Positions 1-7,131 of a DNA stretch of 14,057 nucleotides are shown one piece after another. The notes below the pieces were generated by a model. The model had not been told where the DNA came from. It did no database searches and was given only the letters and a program-made list of their open reading frames with translations. Source of the stretch: Flavobacteriales bacterium UBA3376 (GTDB lineage: Bacteria > Bacteroidota > Bacteroidia > Flavobacteriales > Weeksellaceae); contig DEQC01000021.1 of NCBI GenBank assembly GCA_002359055.1, positions 1-14,057 of the forward strand, given 5' to 3'. Position numbers and translations under genes: made by a program. Each line of letters opens with the position of its first letter. Position 1 is the stretch's first letter.

Positions 1-1
1 G

Positions 2-2485
2 TGGATTAAAGATAACTTAAAACCTGAATTTACCCTCCGTCCTTATCAGATAGAAGCCTTCAAAAGATATATTTTCTTAGATGAAGAAGATTTTGACGAG
101 AAACCTGATAAACCGATGCACTTGCTTTATAATATGGCAACAGGAAGTGGGAAGACAATGATAATGGCTGGTTTGATTTTACATCTTTATCAAAAAGGCT
201 ATCGCAATTTTCTGTTTTTTGTTAACAGCAATAATATTATCCAGAAAACCAAAGAAAATTTTCTTAATGCACAGGCTTCAAAATACTTGTTCAACGACAG
301 AATTGTCATTGATGGAAGAAATGTTTTAATCAAAGAAGTTGACAATTTTGACGAAGCAGATGATCAAAATATAAACATCAAGTTTACAACCATTCAGCAA
401 TTGCATATAGATTTAAATAATACTAAAGAAAACAGTGTCACTTACGAAGATTTTGAGAACAAAAAGTTGGTTTTAATTGCCGATGAAGCTCATCATTTAA
501 ACGCAGGAACAAAAAGAGGCGATTTGTTTGGTAGTTGGGAAGATACTGTTGAAAAAATTCATCAATCCAATTTTGATAATATATTGTTGGAATTTACCGC
601 TACTTTAGATTATGGTAGTAAAGAAATCGTGGAGAAATATCAAAACAAGGTACTTTACAAATACGATTTGGCTCAATTCAGAATTGATAAATATTCCAAA
701 GAAATCAATCTGATTCGTTCGCATTATGAGGAAGAAGAGCGTATTATTCAAGCTTTAATTCTAAACTTGTACCGGCAAGAGTTAGCTACTTCAAACAATA
801 TTAACTTAAAGCCTGTAATTTTATTCAAAGCCAAACGAACAATAAAAGAATCAGAGCAAAACAAAGAGAATTTTCATAAATTAATAGATGATTTCTCGGT
901 AGCAATGGTAGAAAAAGTTAAAAACACCTCTACCGTACCTATCGTTCAAAAAGCATTTCGATTTTTTGAAGCTAAAAGTATTTCAGACCAAGAAATAGTA
1001 AAACGAATTCAAAGCAACTTCAGGTTTGAAAATTGTCTCAGTGCAAATAATGATAAGGAAGCAGAGCAAAATCAGATTTTACTTAATACTTTAGAAGACG
1101 AAAACAATCCAATCCGTGCGGTCTTTGCCGTTCAAAAACTCAACGAAGGTTGGGATGTGTTGAATTTGTTTGACATTGTTCGTTTGTATGAAGGACGAGA
1201 TAGCAAAGGAAATAAACCAGGTAAAACCACTCTTTCTGAAGCACAGTTAATTGGTCGAGGTGCACGATACTTTCCTTTTGCTTTGGAAGTTGGACAAGAC
1301 AAATATACCCGAAAATACGATGATGATATTTCCAACGATTTAAAAGTTTTAGAAGAATTGTATTATCATACCAAAGAAGATAGCCGCTACATTTCAGAGT
1401 TGAAAAAAGCCTTGATAGAATCTGGAATTTATGAAGATGAAGATAATTTAGTAACCAAGCAATTAAGCTTGAAGTTAGCGTATAAAAAATCCGAGCATTA
1501 TCAAAAAGAGTATGTCTTCTTCAATAAAAAAGTACCTAAAAACTTTAATAACATTCAATCATTTACTGATTTAGGCGTTAAAAAAACAGATTATCGCCAC
1601 ACACTTTCTTCAGGAATAGGACGAGTATCAAGTGCTTTTTTTGAAATGGAAAATTCCCTTTCGAATGAAGAAGTCATCAAAGGGAAAGAAGTTTCAATTT
1701 TGGAAATTCCCACACATATTATTCGTTTTGCATTAAGTCAAAATCCGTTTTTTTACTATTCTAATTTAACCCATTATTTTCCGCATCTTAACTCTATAAT
1801 GGATTTTATAGAAAGTAAAGACTATTTAGGTGAGTTAAAAATTACATTTAGAGGAACGCATGATAGGCTCAAAGAAATCACCCATTTTGATTATCTACAA
1901 GCATTAAATGGACTTTTACAAACCATTGAAGTTGAAATTAAAGGAAACTCAACAGATTATGAAGGCTCTGAATTTATCAAAAAGTATGTGCATCAAGTTT
2001 TTACCGATAAAGAAATCCGTGTGAGAAAGGGGGATGAAAGAGAAGATGGACAAGAATCTTTAATTGCCAATGAGCCATGGTATGCATACAATGCCAATTT
2101 TGGTACCATCGAGGAGAAAAGTTTTATCGAATTATTCGCCAGAAAATTTGAGAGTTTACAACAACGATTCGAAGATATTTACATTCTCCGAAACGAAAGA
2201 GAATTAGCTATATACGATAAACAAGGTCGCAGATTTGAGCCTGATTTTCTTTTATTCTGCAAACAAAAAGAAGAAAAGATTGCTTATCAAGTTTTTATCG
2301 AGCCTAAAGGAAAACACTTAATTGCACACGATAAATGGAAAGAAGAGTTTTTAAATGAAATCGCTGAAGATAAAAAGTTAATAGAAATTCACTCTGATAA
2401 ATATTTATTGACCGCTGTACCGTTTTATAATTATAGTAATGAAAATGAATTTGCGCGAACGTTGCAAAGTGTATTAAATGAATAG
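2..2485 (+). CDS. Type III restriction Res-like helicase-nuclease, 5' end outside window
   Basis: The reading frame is open from base 2, before the first in-frame ATG at 116, so the gene starts upstream of the window. The codons before 116 encode LRPYQIEAFKRY, a Q-motif-like segment that belongs to the protein. Counting from the ATG at 116, Walker A is ATGSGKT (8-14), motif II is DEAH (123-126), motif III is TAT (161-163), EGWDV is at 344-348, and motif VI is QLIGRGAR (377-384). The C-terminus has PD (709-710) and ExK (E729, K731), a PD-(D/E)xK nuclease core followed by GKH. This layout is that of Res subunits of type III restriction systems, which translocate on DNA using ATP and cut it together with a Mod methyltransferase. 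No mod gene follows; it may lie upstream. A stand-alone defence helicase-nuclease is the alternative. The catalytic motifs look intact. About 827 residues are visible, and probably only a few dozen are missing. It looks more AT-rich than the complex I genes, which would suit transfer. Confidence 0.88.
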   Translation, partial: WIKDNLKPEFTLRPYQIEAFKRYIFLDEEDFDEKPDKPMHLLYNMATGSGKTMIMAGLILHLYQKGYRNFLFFVNSNNIIQKTKENFLNAQASKYLFNDRIVIDGRNVLIKEVDNFDEADDQNINIKFTTIQQLHIDLNNTKENSVTYEDFENKKLVLIADEAHHLNAGTKRGDLFGSWEDTVEKIHQSNFDNILLEFTATLDYGSKEIVEKYQNKVLYKYDLAQFRIDKYSKEINLIRSHYEEEERIIQALILNLYRQELATSNNINLKPVILFKAKRTIKESEQNKENFHKLIDDFSVAMVEKVKNTSTVPIVQKAFRFFEAKSISDQEIVKRIQSNFRFENCLSANNDKEAEQNQILLNTLEDENNPIRAVFAVQKLNEGWDVLNLFDIVRLYEGRDSKGNKPGKTTLSEAQLIGRGARYFPFALEVGQDKYTRKYDDDISNDLKVLEELYYHTKEDSRYISELKKALIESGIYEDEDNLVTKQLSLKLAYKKSEHYQKEYVFFNKKVPKNFNNIQSFTDLGVKKTDYRHTLSSGIGRVSSAFFEMENSLSNEEVIKGKEVSILEIPTHIIRFALSQNPFFYYSNLTHYFPHLNSIMDFIESKDYLGELKITFRGTHDRLKEITHFDYLQALNGLLQTIEVEIKGNSTDYEGSEFIKKYVHQVFTDKEIRVRKGDEREDGQESLIANEPWYAYNANFGTIEEKSFIELFARKFESLQQRFEDIYILRNERELAIYDKQGRRFEPDFLLFCKQKEEKIAYQVFIEPKGKHLIAHDKWKEEFLNEIAEDKKLIEIHSDKYLLTAVPFYNYSNENEFARTLQSVLNE

Positions 2486-2518
2486 AAAATAATAAATATG
2501 TGTCTAAATTGACTTTGT

Positions 2519-2544
2519 TATCTTAGTGATAGACTTCTAAGATA
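2519..2544. repeat. Inverted repeat (hairpin) downstream of the res-like gene
   Basis: TATCTTAG (2519-2526) and CTAAGATA (2537-2544) are perfect 8-base inverted arms around a 10-base loop, starting 33 bases after the res-like stop codon. No T-run follows on either strand, so it is not a classic intrinsic terminator. It could protect the 3' end of the mRNA or work with the hairpin just downstream. Confidence 0.5.
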
Positions 2545-2550
2545 GAGAAT

Positions 2551-2625
2551 AAAAAAGCGGGAATTAACAGCTTTGCACACGAATTCTTAAAATTCATTGA
2601 TTCAATTGAATCGCTGTTTTCCCGC
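2551..2625 (-). terminator. Long hairpin between convergent genes, likely intrinsic terminator
   Basis: GCGGGAA (2557-2563) pairs with TTCCCGC (2619-2625), and AACAGC (2566-2571) pairs with GCTGTT (2613-2618). This makes a 13-bp stem with a two-base bulge. Bases 2551-2556 are AAAAAA, so on the minus strand the stem is followed by six T, as expected for a rho-independent terminator of the lipoprotein gene that ends at 2664. The plus-strand side has only a weak T stretch (CCTTTCGTT), so action on the res-like gene is possible but less clear. The 41-base loop is long for a terminator and contains a perfect 14-base palindrome, GATTCAATTGAATC (2599-2612). Confidence 0.6.
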
Positions 2626-2663
2626 CTTTCGTTAGAAAAAGTTGGTTAGGGATAGTTCAGTTG

Positions 2664-2873
2664 TTATTTCATAAGATCACAATTAATCTGTCCGACTTTG
2701 CCGCTCTCGAGCATGTGCATCATGTATTCATCCACATCTACATCGCATTTTAAATAAGTAGTCGTGCCAAATCTTCCATCGGCAGAAACTAAGTTACACT
2801 TGTAGCAATCATCCTCCTCTGTACATGCTGCTATAGCCATGAGCATTGCCACGAATAAAATAAAAATTCTCAT
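2664..2873 (-). CDS. Small cysteine-containing lipoprotein, function unknown
   Basis: This 69-residue protein starts with a short positive residue (R2), a hydrophobic segment (3-16) and a lipobox IAAC with C17 as the predicted lipidated cysteine. Residues 19-22 (EEDD) are acidic; in Bacteroidota such a stretch after the cysteine often acts as a surface-export signal for lipoproteins. The mature part has four more cysteines: C23 and C26 in a CYKC motif, C43 and C64. It is followed by a good terminator candidate and diverges from the VOC gene. I do not recognise a family. The signal sequence makes a real gene likely despite the small size. The four mature cysteines could form two disulfides outside the inner membrane, but this is inference. 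The start is preceded by an A/T-rich leader with no Shine-Dalgarno. Confidence 0.75.
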   Translation of the reverse strand: MRIFILFVAMLMAIAACTEEDDCYKCNLVSADGRFGTTTYLKCDVDVDEYMMHMLESGKVGQINCDLMK

Positions 2874-2913
2874 AAACTTTAATTTTTTGATTGATTTATT
2901 TGTTGGTTTTAAA

Positions 2914-2942
2914 TGAGATAATTGTAATAGCTTTTTATCTCA
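2914..2942. repeat. 8-base inverted repeat upstream of the lipoprotein gene
   Basis: TGAGATAA (2914-2921) and TTATCTCA (2935-2942) form perfect inverted arms with a 13-base spacer. They lie 41-69 bases upstream of the minus-strand lipoprotein start. The pair may be an operator or a hairpin in the 5' leader of that gene. I see no clear promoter for the lipoprotein; TATATTTA on the minus strand just upstream resembles a -7 element with one mismatch, but has no good partner. Confidence 0.3.
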
Positions 2943-3067
2943 CTTTGTAAATATAATAGGAGATTAAGTCAGTTTGTGTCGTTTGAATTTTAGAAATTTA
3001 TTGGTGTATTAAATTTCGATGGAGAACTTAGGTAAGTTGATGATTTAGAAAAATTGTTTACTAAGTT

Positions 3068-3102
3068 TTTGAGGAAATCAATAAGTAAAAACTTTAAATT
3101 TG
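3068..3102 (+). promoter_or_regulatory. Bacteroidota-type promoter for the VOC gene
   Basis: TAAATTTG (3095-3102) matches the Bacteroidota -7 consensus TAnnTTTG at all defined positions. TTTG at 3068-3071 lies 23 bases upstream, at the long end of the usual spacing for the -33 element. The start codon of the VOC gene is 53 bases downstream, giving a normal leader length. Confidence 0.5.
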
Positions 3103-3155
3103 GAATTTGCTATTTTTTTTTCTTCTGAAGTTAAATGTTCATTTAGATAATTCTT

Positions 3156-3560
3156 ATGAAAAGAGTTACAGGAATAGGCGGTGTTTTCTTTAAATGCAAA
3201 GATCCTAATGCAATTAAAGATTGGTATAAAAAGCATTTGGGAATTGATACCGATCAATGGGGGACCAACTTCGAGTGGAGGCAAGGTGCTGATGCATCCA
3301 AAAAAGGTTTTACTCAATGGAGTCCAGTTTCGGAAAAATCAACGCATTTTGACGGAGCTCTGATGATCAACTATAGAGTCGAGAATTTAGAAGAATTAGT
3401 TGTTCAATTAAAAAAGGAAGGCGTTGAAATAGTCGATAAAATCGAAACTTTCGATTACGGAAAATTTGTACACATCTTGGACAATGAAGGCAATAAGATA
3501 GAACTTTGGGAGCCAAATGATGTAGCTTACGATAAAATAGTTGTGGGCCGAACGAAATAA
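3156..3560 (+). CDS. VOC (vicinal oxygen chelate / glyoxalase-fold) family protein
   Basis: At 134 residues this is the usual size of a single-chain VOC protein with two beta-alpha-beta-beta-beta modules. The first module opens with GIGGVFFKCKDP (6-17) and a WYKKHLGI helix end. The second holds MINYRVENLEELV and ends in GNKIELWEP, where E116 is the usual metal-ligand position of the fold. FEWR in the first module is also typical of the subgroup. VOC proteins bind a divalent metal and act as lyases, dioxygenases, isomerases or resistance proteins. The sequence does not say which, and the substrate is unknown. It is probably cytoplasmic, with no signal peptide. It stands alone, with its own promoter candidate upstream and no strong terminator before nuoA. 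Its role need not relate to complex I. Confidence 0.85.
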   Translation: MKRVTGIGGVFFKCKDPNAIKDWYKKHLGIDTDQWGTNFEWRQGADASKKGFTQWSPVSEKSTHFDGALMINYRVENLEELVVQLKKEGVEIVDKIETFDYGKFVHILDNEGNKIELWEPNDVAYDKIVVGRTK

Positions 3561-3624
3561 ATGACCTAAAAAGACACTTCATCTTGAAATGATTTTTCGT
3601 ATCTTTAAGCATAAAAATTGAATT

Positions 3625-3681
3625 GATAGAGTGGATTCGATAGAGTTATTTATAATCATTATAAATTACGTCTATAGAGTG
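3625..3681. repeat. Palindrome and short repeats in the nuo leader
   Basis: ATTTATAATCATTATAAAT (3648-3666) is a palindrome with two 9-base arms around a central C. It is flanked by three direct copies of ATAGAGT: 3626-3632, 3640-3646 and 3674-3680. The cluster lies about 95-150 bases upstream of nuoA and downstream of the VOC gene. This is a plausible operator region for the nuo operon, but AT-richness raises the chance of accidental palindromes. Confidence 0.35.
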
Positions 3682-3704
3682 TTTATCTATGAAATATCAT
3701 ATGC

Positions 3705-3741
3705 TTGTCTCTTTACCTAACCTGAATTGTTTGTAAATTTA
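3705..3741 (+). promoter_or_regulatory. Weak promoter candidate for the nuo operon
   Basis: TAAATTTA (3734-3741) matches TAnnTTTG at all but the last base and ends 33 bases before the nuoA start. TTG at 3705-3707 could be the -33 element, but the 26-base gap is longer than usual. No better match was found between the VOC gene and nuoA, so the operon promoter probably lies here or nearby. Confidence 0.25.
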
Positions 3742-3774
3742 CGGCCTTAATAAAAACATTATACATTATTAGGC

Positions 3775-4140
3775 ATGGAAACATCGATTGATTATTTACC
3801 GATATTAATATTATTTATATTGGCTTTTGGTTTTGTGGGTGGTACGATTGTCATCACGCATTTTTTAGGGCCAAAACGACCTACGGATGAGAAGTTAGAA
3901 AACTTTGAGAGTGGAATTGAGCAGGTAGGTAATGCGAGAAGTCCTTTTTCGATTAAGTTTTACTTGGTAGCTATATTATTCGTATTGTTTGACGTTGAAG
4001 TGGTGTTCTTTTATCCATATGCTTTAAAATTTAAAGAACTTGGATGGGAAGGCTTTACAGCGATATGTGTTTTCATCAGCATGTTCTTGGTGATGTATAT
4101 ATATGTGAGGAAGAAGGGAGCTTTGAAGTGGGAGGAATAG
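3775..4140 (+). CDS. nuoA: NADH-quinone oxidoreductase subunit A
   Basis: Small membrane subunit of proton-pumping complex I, at the junction of the membrane arm and the peripheral arm near the quinone channel. The 121 residues give three membrane helices, roughly 7-31, 61-84 and 91-111. The loop between helices 1 and 2 carries FESGIEQVGNARSPFS (44-59), the family signature. The second helix holds FDVE with D73 and E75, the conserved membrane acids. In mitochondrial ND3 the loop has a cysteine (ECG) that reports the active/deactive state. Here it is serine (S46), as in E. coli. It is the first gene of the operon, 214 bases after the VOC gene, and nuoB follows after 37 bases. Confidence 0.97.
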   Translation: METSIDYLPILILFILAFGFVGGTIVITHFLGPKRPTDEKLENFESGIEQVGNARSPFSIKFYLVAILFVLFDVEVVFFYPYALKFKELGWEGFTAICVFISMFLVMYIYVRKKGALKWEE

Positions 4141-4177
4141 GAGAGCTTCTTATACATTAACATTAAATATTGAAATC

Positions 4178-4750
4178 ATGATTTACAATAAAAGACCGGT
4201 TACGCATAATACCAATATTAAATTAGTAGAATCTCCAGGAGGTTTTGAAGGAGAGGGTTTCATGGCCATGCAACTATCGAAAGTAGTTGGTTTGGCACGA
4301 AGCAACTCGATTTGGCCATTGCCATTTGCAACGAGTTGTTGTGGAATTGAGTTTATGGCTACCATGGCAGCGCATTATGACTTGGCAAGATTCGGAAGTG
4401 AGCGACATGCCTTTACACCGAGACAGTGTGATGTGTTGATGGTGATGGGAACTATTGCAAAGAAAATGGCGCCTGTTTTAAGACAAGTTTATATTCAAAT
4501 GGCTGAACCAAGATGGGTTATAGCTGTTGGAGCTTGTGCATCGAGCGGAGGAATTTTCGATTCTTATTCAGTTCTACAAGGCATCGATCAAGTGATTCCG
4601 GTGGATGTATATGTTCCTGGATGTCCTCCAAGACCTGAAGCTATATTGGATGGGGTTTTGAGAGTGCAGGAATTGATTGAAACCGAAAGTATCAGAAGAA
4701 GAGATAGTGCTGAGTATCAAGAGTTGTTGGCGAGTTACGGAATTTCTTAA
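4178..4750 (+). CDS. nuoB: NADH-quinone oxidoreductase subunit B (cluster N2)
   Basis: Cytoplasmic-side subunit that holds the last [4Fe-4S] cluster, N2, which passes electrons to quinone at the interface with NuoD. The four N2 ligands are visible: the unusual adjacent pair C54-C55 in TSCCGIEF, C120 in GACASSGG and C149 in VPGCPPRPEA. The length of 190 residues is normal for the family. The N-terminus is short and has no extra domain. The ATG at 4178 follows an A-rich leader without a Shine-Dalgarno. The nuoC start lies 9 bases after the stop, which suggests coupled translation. Confidence 0.98.
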   Translation: MIYNKRPVTHNTNIKLVESPGGFEGEGFMAMQLSKVVGLARSNSIWPLPFATSCCGIEFMATMAAHYDLARFGSERHAFTPRQCDVLMVMGTIAKKMAPVLRQVYIQMAEPRWVIAVGACASSGGIFDSYSVLQGIDQVIPVDVYVPGCPPRPEAILDGVLRVQELIETESIRRRDSAEYQELLASYGIS

Positions 4751-4759
4751 TTAAAGGCT

Positions 4760-5296
4760 ATGTTGGATAATAAGTTTGTTTTTGAAAGACTTCGTGAAAA
4801 GTTTGGTGAAGCTATCATAGGATTCGAGGAGAATTATGATATCATGTCCATTTATGCTGATAAGGAGTTCAATTTGAAGATTCTTCAATATTTGTATGAT
4901 GAGGAGGATTTAGGTTTTCGATTTTTAACCGATTTGACAGCCATACATTATCCGCACAACGAAGGTGAGGAACTTGTGGTTACATATTTGGTTTATAATA
5001 TGCCTAAAAACTTTCACGTTCGCATGAAATTCACTTTGGATATCAAAAAGCCAAATATATATACAGCGAGTAAATTATTCCTTGCTGCCAATTGGTTGGA
5101 AAGGGAATGTTATGACTTTTTCGGTGTGAACTTTATAGGTCATCCGAATTTGATACGTATCATGAATGTTGATGAGATGGATTACTTCCCATTGAGAAAA
5201 GAGTTTCCGGTTGAAGATCAAACCAGACAAGACAAAGATGATGATATGTTTGGTCGAGGCGATAGTAAGTTCAATTTAGGGAAACTCAACATTTAA
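4760..5296 (+). CDS. nuoC: NADH-quinone oxidoreductase subunit C (30 kDa)
   Basis: Peripheral-arm scaffold subunit that packs against NuoD and has no cofactor. The 30-kDa signature is ERECYDFFGVNFIGHPN (114-130), followed by RIMNVDEMDYFPLRKEFPVE, the usual end of the conserved domain. The last 25 residues are charged and include a run of four Asp/Lys-rich positions (KDDDMF). The length of 178 residues fits a stand-alone NuoC, not the NuoCD fusion of enterobacteria. It lies between nuoB (9 bases) and nuoD (10 bases before the chosen ATG), as expected in the canonical operon. Confidence 0.96.
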   Translation: MLDNKFVFERLREKFGEAIIGFEENYDIMSIYADKEFNLKILQYLYDEEDLGFRFLTDLTAIHYPHNEGEELVVTYLVYNMPKNFHVRMKFTLDIKKPNIYTASKLFLAANWLERECYDFFGVNFIGHPNLIRIMNVDEMDYFPLRKEFPVEDQTRQDKDDDMFGRGDSKFNLGKLNI

Positions 5297-5306
5297 ATTG
5301 AGAGAA

Positions 5307-6566
5307 ATGAAGCAAGAAAAACATAAAAAGAAGCATAAGGATTCTAAGCGTCAAAATATCAATTTGCCTAAGGAGTCGTTGGAAAAACAAACAACTACAT
5401 TAAACTTAGGTCCTACTCACCCAGCAACCCACGGTGTTTTTCAGAACATTTTGGAAATGGATGGCGAGCGCATCATAAAAGCGACTCCAACTGTAGGATA
5501 TATTCATCGCGCTTTTGAAAAGTTAGCCGAAAGAAAAGCCCTTTATCAAATCACTCCATTGACCGACCGTTTGAACTATTGTTCGGCGCCTATCAATAAC
5601 TTTGGTTGGCATATGACGGTTGAGAAATTGGTTGGAATTGAGGTTCCTGCCAGAGTTTCGTATATGCGAATCATCATCATGGAGTTGGCGAGAATTTCTG
5701 ACCATATTATTTGTAATTCAATTATGGGTGTAGATTCTGGAGCTTTCTCAGGATTCTTGTATGTGATGCAATACCGAGAGTTGATTTATGAAATTTATGA
5801 AGAAATCTGTGGTGCTCGTTTGACGACCAATATCGGTAGAATTGGTGGTTTTGAAAGAGATTTCAACGATATTGCTTGGAAGAAAATCGATAAATTCTTA
5901 GATGAATATCCAAGAGTTTTGAGTGAGTTTGAAGATTTGTTCAACAGAAATAGAATTTTCATGGATCGTACCCAAGGCGTAGGAGGAATCTCAGCAGAGA
6001 GAGCTTTGTCTTATGGGTTTACGGGTCCAAACTTGAGAGCTGCAGGTGTCGATTATGATGTCAGAGTTCAAAAGCCATATTCGCGTTATGAGGAATTTGA
6101 TTTTGAAATTCCAATCGGAACAACAGGAGATGTTTACGATCGTTTCATGGTAAGAAATCAGGAAATGTGGCAATCGATAAGTCTAATCAAACAAGCAGTT
6201 GAGAAGATTAGAAACTTAAAAGGAGAGGAAGCTACAAAACATCATGCAGATGCGCCAGGATTTTATTTGCCATTGAAAGAGAAAGTTTATACGAGTATGG
6301 AAGAGATGATCTGGCACTTCAAGATTATTTATGGAGAAAATGACGCGCCTGTGGGAGAAGTTTATCATGCTGTAGAAGGAGCAAATGGTGAATTAGGTTT
6401 TTATTTAATTAGTGATGGAAACCGATCACCTTATCGACTTCATTTCAGAAGACCAAGCTTTATTTATTATCAAGCTTATCCTGAGTTAATTGAAGGAGGT
6501 ATGATAGCTGACGCATTGATGGTAATGAGTAGTTTGAACTTAATTGCAGGTGAATTAGACGCCTGA
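5307..6566 (+). CDS. nuoD: NADH-quinone oxidoreductase subunit D (49 kDa)
   Basis: Peripheral-arm subunit that forms the quinone head-group pocket with NuoB. LNLGPTHPATHG (32-43) is the signature loop containing the conserved pocket histidine, and DRLNYCSAPINN carries the conserved tyrosine that faces the quinone. The rest matches the family to the end (SSLNLIAGELDA). I chose ATG 5307, giving 419 residues. An in-frame TTG at 5298 would add three residues but leaves only one base after the nuoC stop, and ATG is the commoner start. Before the conserved part there is an unusual N-terminal stretch of about 28 residues with KHKKKHKD (5-12), rich in Lys and His. It is predicted to be cytoplasmic. 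A 70-base gap separates it from nuoE. Confidence 0.96.
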   Translation: MKQEKHKKKHKDSKRQNINLPKESLEKQTTTLNLGPTHPATHGVFQNILEMDGERIIKATPTVGYIHRAFEKLAERKALYQITPLTDRLNYCSAPINNFGWHMTVEKLVGIEVPARVSYMRIIIMELARISDHIICNSIMGVDSGAFSGFLYVMQYRELIYEIYEEICGARLTTNIGRIGGFERDFNDIAWKKIDKFLDEYPRVLSEFEDLFNRNRIFMDRTQGVGGISAERALSYGFTGPNLRAAGVDYDVRVQKPYSRYEEFDFEIPIGTTGDVYDRFMVRNQEMWQSISLIKQAVEKIRNLKGEEATKHHADAPGFYLPLKEKVYTSMEEMIWHFKIIYGENDAPVGEVYHAVEGANGELGFYLISDGNRSPYRLHFRRPSFIYYQAYPELIEGGMIADALMVMSSLNLIAGELDA

Positions 6567-6636
6567 TTTTAGTTTTAGGTTAAGAATGAATTTTTTGGTC
6601 ACAATTATTTAGACCTTTATATATAAAAATAAGAAA

Positions 6637-7131
6637 ATGACGAAGGTTCAATTTTCAGAAGAAGCATATAAAAAAATAGACGAGTTGATGAAGCGTTTTC
6701 CAGAAGGGAAACACAAGAGTGCTTTGATTGAAACTCTATTTATCGCTCAAAAAGAATCGGGTGGATGGTTAAGTTCAGCTGTGATGGATCATGTTGCGGA
6801 AATTATGGGCTTACTTCCAGTCGAAGTATATGAAGTAGCAACTTTTTATACGATGTTTAACTTAGAGCCTGTAGGTAAACATGTTTTCCATGTTTGTCAA
6901 ACAGGTCCTTGTATGGTAGTCGGTTCAGACAATATCATCGAATACATACAGAAAAAATTAAACATTAAAGATGGTGAAACCACAGAAGATGGTTTGTTTA
7001 CTTTGAAGTTAGTAGAGTGTTTAGGGGCATGTGGATACGGTCCTGTAATGAAATTAGAAGACCATTATCAAGAGCATCTAACACCAGAAAGAATTGATGA
7101 AATCGTTGAAAAATTGAAAAATCAAGCCTAA
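6637..7131 (+). CDS. nuoE: NADH-quinone oxidoreductase subunit E (24 kDa, cluster N1a)
   Basis: Thioredoxin-fold subunit of the NADH-oxidising module, holding the [2Fe-2S] cluster N1a next to the FMN of NuoF. The ligands are C87 and C92 in HVCQTGPC and C128 and C132 in ECLGACG, the normal CxxxxC and CxxxC spacing. The helical N-terminal part with EVATFYTMFN is typical of the family. The length of 164 residues is normal. The stop codon overlaps the nuoF start by one base (TAATG), indicating translational coupling of the two partners. Confidence 0.97.
   Translation: MTKVQFSEEAYKKIDELMKRFPEGKHKSALIETLFIAQKESGGWLSSAVMDHVAEIMGLLPVEVYEVATFYTMFNLEPVGKHVFHVCQTGPCMVVGSDNIIEYIQKKLNIKDGETTEDGLFTLKLVECLGACGYGPVMKLEDHYQEHLTPERIDEIVEKLKNQA

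Noticed and set aside
3078..3317. Minus-strand open frame of 79 codons overlapping the VOC gene start
   Set aside because: It lies over the VOC promoter and coding start in antisense, has no recognisable domain or signal, and is best explained as a shadow of the VOC gene.
3552..3600. ACGAAA / TTTCGT as a terminator for the VOC gene
   Set aside because: Only six pairs with a loop of more than 35 bases, starting inside the coding region, and no T-run after it.
6567..6636. Internal promoter or hairpin in the 70-base nuoD-nuoE gap
   Set aside because: TAGTTTTA matches TAnnTTTG with one mismatch but has no -33 partner, and GGTC/GACC is only a 4-bp stem.
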